Shown here: positions 33,294 through 39,072 of the stretch, in pieces
Numbering within the stretch: the stretch's first letter is position 1
How the letters are laid out: each line of letters opens with the position of its first letter
From: Bacteroidaceae bacterium
Lineage (GTDB): Bacteria > Bacteroidota > Bacteroidia > Bacteroidales > Bacteroidaceae
Direction: 5' to 3'
NCBI GenBank assembly: GCA_017458585.1
Contig: JAFTAJ010000041.1
Location: forward strand, 1-39,072
Length of the DNA: 39,072 nucleotides
Made by a program: the position numbers and the translations under genes
The notes under the pieces: model-generated
Seen by the model: the letters and a program-made list of their open reading frames with translations, nothing else
What the model was told of the DNA's origin: nothing
The model's database searches: none

Positions 33294-33438
33294 GTATTTT
33301 TCTTTTCAAGAACTTTCAAATCCGTCAGGATTATAAAGGCTATTGGCAAGAAGGTGATGTAATGTGAAATTACAATCGGCCTCTTGCCAATAGCCTTGAT
33401 ACAGCGCGAAGTGCTGAAGTTCTTGAAAAGGGTATTTT
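33294..33438. mobile_element. Second foldback element, candidate MITE
   Basis: A nested inverted repeat covers 33302-33430. Its outer arm CTTTTCAAGAACTT (33302-33315) pairs with AAGTTCTTGAAAAG (33417-33430), the middle arm AAGGCTATTGGCAAGA (33336-33351) with TCTTGCCAATAGCCTT (33382-33397), and a small inner stem GTAAT/ATTAC is at 33359-33373. The flanks carry GTATTTT on both sides (33294-33300 and 33432-33438), a possible 7-bp target duplication. It lies between convergent genes, so a large terminator is the alternative, but two perfect arms of 14 and 16 bp are more than a terminator needs. Confidence 0.6.
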
Positions 33439-33472
33439 CGGTATTTGTTGAGCGGATGGTGCGCCGCAGGAC

Positions 33473-34480
33473 TTACAGCTGCTCGAGGAAAGCGATTCGG
33501 CTTTCCGTTGAGGGGTGGGTGCTGAACAGCCTGCGGAACCAATTGCTCACGCTGCCACCTTTCAGCGCCATCGGCTGTATGATAAACAGTTGCTGCACAT
33601 CTTCGTGACCGTCACGGGCTGCATACGGCGCTTCGCTGATCTTGCGCAGCGCCGAGGCCAGGGCAAGAGGATTGCCGCAGAGCTCTGCTCCGCCGGCATC
33701 GGCCATATACTCGCGCTTGCGGCTGATGGCAAAGCGAGTGAGCAGTGTGAAGAAGTAACCCAGGGCTGCGAGTACAGCGGCGATGGCAAAGATGACGATG
33801 ATGGCCACTCCGCCGTTGGAGTCGCGGCTGTTGCGGCTGCGGCTGCGCCCACCGCCTCCCCAGAGGAAGGTGTTCCATAGTATTCTGAGGGCTATACTCA
33901 TCAGCGCGGCCATAATGCCCACAAACACTATGCTCACAATCAGCAGGCGTGTGTCGCGATTGCGGATGTGGGTCAGTTCGTGGCCGATTACGCCCGCCAG
34001 CTCCTCGTCGTCAAGCGTGTCGCACAGACCTGTAGTGACGGTGACGGTGTACGACTTGCGGTCTATGCCTGATGCAAAGGCATTGAGCTCTGGCGAGTCA
34101 ATGACATTTATTTCCGGCATGTCCATACCGCAGGTCATCGTCAGATTCTCCACGATGTTATAGACTCGGGGATTCTCTTTGCGCTCAAGCGGCTTGGCTT
34201 TTGTGGCGTGGCGTATCATGCTGGTGTTGGCAAAATAGGCTATCACAAACCAGATGCCTACCACTGCTACTGCCCACGGCACTATGCTGATGAAATAGTC
34301 GCTGGCGATGGTGTGTATGGCTCTGGGGCTGTAAAAAGAACTGTCATGAGTCTCAATATATGCCATGATGTAGCTGAATGCCAACACCAAGCCTATCACC
34401 ACCGCCGGAAACAATAGTAATAATAAGGTGGAGCGCAGATTGTTCTTGCGCTGCTGACTATATAGTCCTACGTACTTCAT
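33473..34480 (-). CDS. htpX: HtpX-like M48 membrane metalloprotease
   Basis: The 335-residue protein has two N-terminal membrane helices (about 18-40 and 64-84), the zinc motif HELTH (167-171, in VIGHELTHIRNRD), and the third ligand Glu in SRKREYMADAGG. Two more helices lie around 180-200 and 225-245. The link between them is an unusual Gly/Arg/Ser-rich loop (GGGGRSRSRNSRDSNGG). HtpX proteases remove misfolded membrane proteins. Its start shares one base with the lemA stop (TAATG), so the two are translationally coupled. This lemA-htpX pairing is common. Confidence 0.92.
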   Translation of the reverse strand: MKYVGLYSQQRKNNLRSTLLLLLFPAVVIGLVLAFSYIMAYIETHDSSFYSPRAIHTIASDYFISIVPWAVAVVGIWFVIAYFANTSMIRHATKAKPLERKENPRVYNIVENLTMTCGMDMPEINVIDSPELNAFASGIDRKSYTVTVTTGLCDTLDDEELAGVIGHELTHIRNRDTRLLIVSIVFVGIMAALMSIALRILWNTFLWGGGGRSRSRNSRDSNGGVAIIVIFAIAAVLAALGYFFTLLTRFAISRKREYMADAGGAELCGNPLALASALRKISEAPYAARDGHEDVQQLFIIQPMALKGGSVSNWFRRLFSTHPSTESRIAFLEQL

Positions 34481-35043
34481 TAAAAGCTAATCTCAGGTGC
34501 CTGGTCGTAAGTGGCGCGCTCCTCCTTCGGAACCTCAAACATAGGCTCGGTGTGGAAACCAAACATATTTGCAAAGATATTTGAGGGGAAGGTCTGCACA
34601 GCGTTGTTGAGCTCCTTGGTGGCGGAGTTGAAGAAGCGGCGCGATGCGGCGAGCTTGTTCTCGATGTCGCTGATTTCGCCCTGCAGCTGCAGGAAGTTCT
34701 GGTTGGCCTTCAGGTCAGGATAGGCTTCGAGGCTCACCTTGAGGCCTGCCAGTGCGGAGGTCAGCTGATTCTCTGCCTGAATCTTGTCGTTGATGCTGGT
34801 GGCGTTCATGGCGGCGGCGCGGGCTGCGGTCACGTTCTCCAGTACGCTCTTCTCATGGGCTGCGTAGCCCTTCACTGTGGCTACAAGCTGTGGGATGAGG
34901 TCGTGACGCTGCTTCAGCTGCACGTCGATGTTGGCGAAGGCATTCTCGCGGTTGTTGCGCATGCGCACAAGATTGTTGTAGATGCTCACACACCAAATGG
35001 CGAGGATCACAACGATAGCAATGATAATGATAAGTGCAATCAT
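34480..35043 (-). CDS. lemA: LemA-family membrane protein
   Basis: The 187-residue protein has an N-terminal membrane anchor (MIALIIIIAIVVILAIWCVSI) followed by the LemA helical bundle (YNNLVRMRNNRENAFANIDVQLKQRHDLIPQLVATVKGYAAHE). The role is unknown in molecular terms, but the gene commonly accompanies htpX and suggests a membrane quality-control module. The C-terminal half keeps the typical FPSNIFANMFGF segment. The promoter box lies 59 bp upstream. Confidence 0.93.
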   Translation of the reverse strand: MIALIIIIAIVVILAIWCVSIYNNLVRMRNNRENAFANIDVQLKQRHDLIPQLVATVKGYAAHEKSVLENVTAARAAAMNATSINDKIQAENQLTSALAGLKVSLEAYPDLKANQNFLQLQGEISDIENKLAASRRFFNSATKELNNAVQTFPSNIFANMFGFHTEPMFEVPKEERATYDQAPEISF

Positions 35044-35101
35044 AATTGTGTGTTTTTAGGGTTATTTGTGTGTTTAATTCGCTTTAAAAATGTTTTCGCT
35101 G

Positions 35102-35109
35102 CAAAAATA
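35102..35109 (-). promoter_or_regulatory. Promoter -7 box for lemA-htpX
   Basis: The minus strand reads TATTTTTG, matching TAnnTTTG, with a leader of about 50 nt. Confidence 0.55.
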
Positions 35110-35194
35110 CAAGAAAAATTCAGAATTAGCCGACACAACTATAGGAAAAAAGAATATTTTAACACTTTATTAACGTTATATCAAAAGAAAGTAT

Positions 35195-35202
35195 TATCTT
35201 TG
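35195..35202 (+). promoter_or_regulatory. Promoter -7 box for the large dockerin-like protein
   Basis: TATCTTTG matches TAnnTTTG; the start codon follows 69 bp later, giving an AT-rich leader. Confidence 0.6.
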
Positions 35203-35271
35203 CACGCTGAATTATAGTATCGAAACATCTTTTTCCATTATTATTAACCCTTTTTTAAAACATTAAACTCT

Positions 35272-38200
35272 ATGAAAAAGTATTTACTTTTGATGCTCAC
35301 CATCTTGATGGGAGCAATGATGAGCAATGTTGACGCTAAGTGGGTATTGGGCGACCAGAAGGGAGCCAGCGATATCCATGTGGGCGACACCATTGTTCTG
35401 GAGTTCATCAACCTCAGCGGTTATGAGGAAGGACGCTTCTTGGCTGGATACAAGGAGTCAGCTGCCGGAATCCTGACTGATGAGAACATCTATGTGGTGG
35501 AGGAAGGACCGATTGACATCCGTACCGGTGCTCCTACCGTTTATCTGAAGCGCGCAATCGATGATCCGACTCGCGAAGAAGGAATGAACGGTTACATGAA
35601 GTACAACGGCGGATGGGGTACCATCTCCTATACTCCTGACCCCGCTAATGCTGCAAACCTGCAGATTATCTCCTGCGGTGAGGACATTCCTTGGTCCAAC
35701 ACCTACAGCTTTGATGAGTGGGATTCCATGGTTGACGAAGACGGCAACCATATCTTCCGCGATGACGCAGAGTACACCGAGGAGACTATTGCCAGCTGGC
35801 GTAACCACTCCGGTAAGAAGGCTACCGACAAATCAGTAGGCTTTGTTTACTCTACCGGTGAGAATATGTACAAGGATTTCGCCTATCTTGGCTCTTGGAA
35901 CAGCGCAGAGAACATCTGGTTCTGGGGATACACCGACACTAACCAGTGGGATGTATATGGCGTAAGCTATGAGGAAGACTTCCTGGGCGACCTTCAGGAT
36001 CTTATCGATATGTATCTGGAGGAGGGCGAGTATGTTGCAGGCACCGATCCTGGCTTCTATAGCGAGGAGGCAGTGAATGCTTACAATCAGGCAATGCAGG
36101 AAGGTCTTGAGCTTTCCATCACCAGCACCGACAACGAGGAGCTCAAGGCTATGATCGACAGGCTCAAGGCTGCTCACAAGGCTCTCACCAGCACCTATGT
36201 GCCCATCACCGAGGGCTACTACTATTTCGTTATCGCATTTGAGAAGTATCTCAATGAGTATGGCCACGAGAAAGCTGCATATATTCCTGATGGCGATATG
36301 AGGCTTGGCTACAAGACCTTCGATGCTGAGGATGCTAATTTCGTATTCGAGGTTACCAAGGCTGACGAGGAGAACGAATGGTGGGTACAGCACCTGCTGA
36401 CCGGCTATTACGTGGGCAATCCCACCAACTGGTACGGCGTACGTATTCCTGTTACCACTGGTAAGGATGAGCCGCAGAACATCCGCTACTACGATGCTGG
36501 CAAGTGCGTAGGTAAGTGGTTCTGGGGTAGCCACAGCGAGCACAGCACTTCTTACTGTGCAGGCCTTACCGGCACTGGCACTCCTGCCGACAACGAAGGT
36601 CTCCTCCACAACTGGGGACAGTGGGCTGATGGCGGTACTGTTAGCGACCAGTACAACTGCTGGTATCTCCGCAAGATTACCGACCAGGCTACTATCGACG
36701 CCTTCGATGAGGCTCGTGCTCAGGCTCAGCGCACTCGCGAACTCCGCGAACTCGTTGCTGATGGTACCGAGCTCTACAACAAGCTCTTCACCTATGAGCC
36801 TGACTACTCTGAGAAGCTCATCACCACCGTCAGCGGCGGTGCCAAGGAGGAGCCCGCAGAGGACAACCAGCTGACCATCTCCACCATCCGCAAGCAGGGT
36901 GTTGCATTTGCCGACAAGTATGAGTTCCTGATTGACGAGGACGACACCACCTACATGCAGGGTGAGGGTTATCTCCGCATTGTGCTCAAGGAGCCAAAGC
37001 AGATGATTACCTTTGTATATAATACGCGCGACCCCGAGGGACGTGGTTCCAATCCTAACTGGAAGACTTGGGGTGCCAACGAGCGTCCTAAGACAATCAA
37101 CCTCTATGGTTACAACACCGTAGCCGGTGACACTGTATTCGGTAGTCCTATCGGCACTGGTATCGACATGGGCTCTCTGCCCCTGCCCGCAACCTACACC
37201 TTCGACTTTGGCAAGCCCGTTGACCGCGTTGCATTCTATGTAACCGAGAACGCCAACGGTGGTTCTTACTTCACTCTCTCCGAGTTCCAGATGTACGAGG
37301 CTAAGGTTAACCAGACCAAGTCGCAGTACTACACCACCGAGGGTCTGGCTCCAAAGGCTGACGCTCTGAATGAGATCCTCCCCACAATGCGCGAGATTGT
37401 TACCAACAACACCGCTACCGACGAGGACATCCAGAATATGAAGGCTGCTGTTGAAGCAGTTAAGGAGATGTTTGCCGACACCACCGCTCTTGCCGCTCTT
37501 ATTGCCGAGAGTGAGCAGATGCTCGCCGTCATTGAGGTTGGCGATGAGATGGGTCAGCTCTCTGACCAGGCACTCGCTGACGCTCTGCAGGCAGCTATTA
37601 CCGATGCACGCGCAACTGCATTCACCGATCCTATTAATCCTACAACCGTGAAGGCTGCTGAGAAGGCTGTTCGCGAGGCTAAGGCTGCCTTTATGGCTGG
37701 CATCAAGAGCTTCGAGCAGGGCAAGTGGTACTTCATCGTAAATATGGATACCGAGCGCACAGGCGATGCTGGTGCAGAGGATGCCTTCTGCAATGGTAAT
37801 GCCATCTATCTCAACAAGAACTACGCTGACGGTTCCATCACCAAGTGGGGTCTCTTCGACGAGGGCAGCATGAGCCTCAATGCCGACAACAACCCGAGTG
37901 CTATGTGGCGCTTCGTTCCTGTTGAGGGCACCGAGTTCTTTGCTGTTCAGAACCTCTACACTGGTTACTACCTGGGCGACTACGCAGGCGACAACATCAA
38001 CCTGCCTGTTAGCGAGACTCCCGTTCCTTACGAAATCGCTATCGCTGGCAACGGTGGATTCTACTTCTACCCGCGTGGTTCCAAGAACAAGAGTCACCTC
38101 GCAATCTGGCCCGAGGGCTATGATGCTGACGTAGTTTGCCATCCGTCTGTTGACGCTGCTTCTGTATGGACTCTGATCGAGGTTGATCCCGAAGAGCAGG

Positions 38201-39072
38201 AGGCTATCTCCATTGGCGTCTTTGCCATGAACCTCATCGACGTAATGGCTGTGCCGTTCGCAATTGACGACCTTGCTGAGTACAACGAGGATGTTCACAC
38301 CTATGCTGTAAAGAAGATGACTCAGGAGTCCAACGAGGCTGGTGAAATGGTTACCACTGTTGAGCTTTATGAGAAGGCACACTTCGATGCTGGCGAGCCT
38401 TGCATCATCGGCCTCGGCGCATGGGAGAGTCCTGAAGACGAAGCACCCTTCGAGGACTTCGATCTCGTTATCCCGTTCCCGACAGGTGACATCGTTGACC
38501 ACACTCACAGCTTCGTAGCTAATGGTATCGTTGGTGGTCTCCACGGTATCTCATTCTCAAATGTAGCCGTATCTACTGGTAAGGAATTTATCCCCTACTC
38601 GGGTGGTTTCGGTGCTATGACTGGTGTTATCGATCCTGCCACATATCGCGGAGAGGTTGAGGACGTAGAGACCGCTGCAACCCTTGTGATTGTTGGTGAT
38701 ATCAACGCGATAAGCGACCGTGAGCCCGCCGACGTTAATGGCGACGGCAGCAAGAACACCGCCGACGTAGTTGCTGTTTACACCTTCATCGAGCAGGGTG
38801 CCGCCAGTGGCTTCGCACGCGAGGCAGCTGACGTAAATGGTGACAGCAATGTTAACACCGCTGACGTAGTTGCCATCTACACCGCCATCATCGGTAACGC
38901 TGGCAGCAATGGCTTTGCTAAGTCTGGCGCTTTCTATCCCGGTGCTGAGACCATCGACGGAAGCGACAACGTGCTGACCATCCTCGTGGAGAGCACCGAC
39001 GATCTGTCGAAGATTCCCGTAACCCTCTACCTCACCAACCCGACCAACGGTATCACCGCAGTCGAGGCAACC
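35272..39072 (+). CDS. Large secreted multidomain protein with dockerin-like repeats, 3' end beyond window
   Basis: The frame opens at ATG 35272 and runs without a stop through the window edge, at least 1267 codons. It starts with a Sec signal peptide (MKKYLLLMLTILMGAMMSNVDA). FIVAR-like helical linkers follow (around residues 240-310 and 690-820), along with beta-rich modules with paired Trp/Tyr (YYYFVIAFEKYLNEYG, WFWGYTDTNQW). Two dockerin-type calcium-loop repeats lie at residues 1154-1173 (DVNGDGSKNTADVVAVYTFI) and 1187-1206 (DVNGDSNVNTADVVAIYTAI). Continuation past them (VLTILVESTDDLSKIPVTLYL) suggests a further domain. This resembles Bacteroidales surface or secreted proteins; the ligand is unknown. 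A 903-codon reverse-strand frame inside it is a shadow. Confidence 0.85.
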   Translation, partial: MKKYLLLMLTILMGAMMSNVDAKWVLGDQKGASDIHVGDTIVLEFINLSGYEEGRFLAGYKESAAGILTDENIYVVEEGPIDIRTGAPTVYLKRAIDDPTREEGMNGYMKYNGGWGTISYTPDPANAANLQIISCGEDIPWSNTYSFDEWDSMVDEDGNHIFRDDAEYTEETIASWRNHSGKKATDKSVGFVYSTGENMYKDFAYLGSWNSAENIWFWGYTDTNQWDVYGVSYEEDFLGDLQDLIDMYLEEGEYVAGTDPGFYSEEAVNAYNQAMQEGLELSITSTDNEELKAMIDRLKAAHKALTSTYVPITEGYYYFVIAFEKYLNEYGHEKAAYIPDGDMRLGYKTFDAEDANFVFEVTKADEENEWWVQHLLTGYYVGNPTNWYGVRIPVTTGKDEPQNIRYYDAGKCVGKWFWGSHSEHSTSYCAGLTGTGTPADNEGLLHNWGQWADGGTVSDQYNCWYLRKITDQATIDAFDEARAQAQRTRELRELVADGTELYNKLFTYEPDYSEKLITTVSGGAKEEPAEDNQLTISTIRKQGVAFADKYEFLIDEDDTTYMQGEGYLRIVLKEPKQMITFVYNTRDPEGRGSNPNWKTWGANERPKTINLYGYNTVAGDTVFGSPIGTGIDMGSLPLPATYTFDFGKPVDRVAFYVTENANGGSYFTLSEFQMYEAKVNQTKSQYYTTEGLAPKADALNEILPTMREIVTNNTATDEDIQNMKAAVEAVKEMFADTTALAALIAESEQMLAVIEVGDEMGQLSDQALADALQAAITDARATAFTDPINPTTVKAAEKAVREAKAAFMAGIKSFEQGKWYFIVNMDTERTGDAGAEDAFCNGNAIYLNKNYADGSITKWGLFDEGSMSLNADNNPSAMWRFVPVEGTEFFAVQNLYTGYYLGDYAGDNINLPVSETPVPYEIAIAGNGGFYFYPRGSKNKSHLAIWPEGYDADVVCHPSVDAASVWTLIEVDPEEQEAISIGVFAMNLIDVMAVPFAIDDLAEYNEDVHTYAVKKMTQESNEAGEMVTTVELYEKAHFDAGEPCIIGLGAWESPEDEAPFEDFDLVIPFPTGDIVDHTHSFVANGIVGGLHGISFSNVAVSTGKEFIPYSGGFGAMTGVIDPATYRGEVEDVETAATLVIVGDINAISDREPADVNGDGSKNTADVVAVYTFIEQGAASGFAREAADVNGDSNVNTADVVAIYTAIIGNAGSNGFAKSGAFYPGAETIDGSDNVLTILVESTDDLSKIPVTLYLTNPTNGITAVEAT

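Noticed and set aside
35833-38544. A 903-codon open frame on the minus strand
   Set aside because: It lies fully inside the plus-strand secreted protein, which has a signal peptide, a promoter and dockerin repeats. The reverse frame has a low-complexity Val/Leu/Ser/Gly composition typical of a shadow and no signal or domain.

Overview
The window looks like a chromosomal piece of a Bacteroidales bacterium, closest in style to Prevotellaceae or Muribaculaceae. Supporting signs are many promoter -7 boxes of the Bacteroidota form TAnnTTTG, no strong Shine-Dalgarno sites, a secreted cysteine protease with a type IX secretion (T9SS)-style C-terminus, dockerin-like repeats, a surface-type lipoprotein signal (CNSDDEN), a lemA-htpX pair and Bacteroidota-type outer-membrane proteins. 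Genus cannot be fixed from the sequence alone.

Layout. 1-468: C-terminal part of an OmpR-type response regulator. 745-2249: a retron-like locus with a good promoter, about 330 nt of strongly structured leader, a small membrane-protein ORF and a retron-type reverse transcriptase (NAxxH, QGAPTS, FVDD and ITG motifs); it is more AT-rich than its surroundings. 2484-6593: a 1352-residue secreted papain-like protease with LamG and PKD modules. 6718-11261: a SprT-like metalloprotease, a YqiA-like hydrolase, pnp and a small beta-barrel protein. 11404-17324: surface polysaccharide genes (GT2, LicD, GT4, GT2, then an AT-rich acyltransferase) and a small charged protein. 17391-22536: ilvD-ilvB-ilvN-ilvC operon on the minus strand. 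22695-24219: a lipoprotein and a Tyr/Arg-rich secreted protein. 24514-26709: PpiD-like foldase. 26849-30749: nagA-coaX-OMP-lptC, tightly packed and partly overlapping. 31231-32697: Wzx-like flippase. 32831-33274: GxxExxY protein. 33473-35043: lemA-htpX. 35272 to the end: a large secreted dockerin-like protein, still open at the window edge.

Structure not explained by genes is rich. (i) Two different foldback, MITE-like elements sit on either side of the GxxExxY gene. The first (32692-32803) has 9-bp terminal inverted repeats, an exact 10-bp flanking direct repeat, and supplies the flippase stop codon. (ii) Two intergenic arrays have helically phased units: five CTTAGCTAAG palindromes at exactly 22 bp, and four CTCCGTGC-type units at exactly 21 bp. 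Both carry A-tracts in phase and sit near polysaccharide genes. (iii) Several 7-8 bp tandem arrays with AACT/TCAA cores occur between and even inside genes. (iv) The retron-like locus has an unassigned msr-msd and an unusual small membrane ORF overlapped by three perfect or near-perfect hairpins.

The genes make sense mainly as cell-envelope biology: polysaccharide assembly and flipping, LPS export (LptC), outer-membrane protein folding (PpiD), secreted proteins, plus branched-chain amino acid, CoA and amino-sugar metabolism. The retron-like locus and the foldback-flanked GxxExxY gene are the accessory parts.
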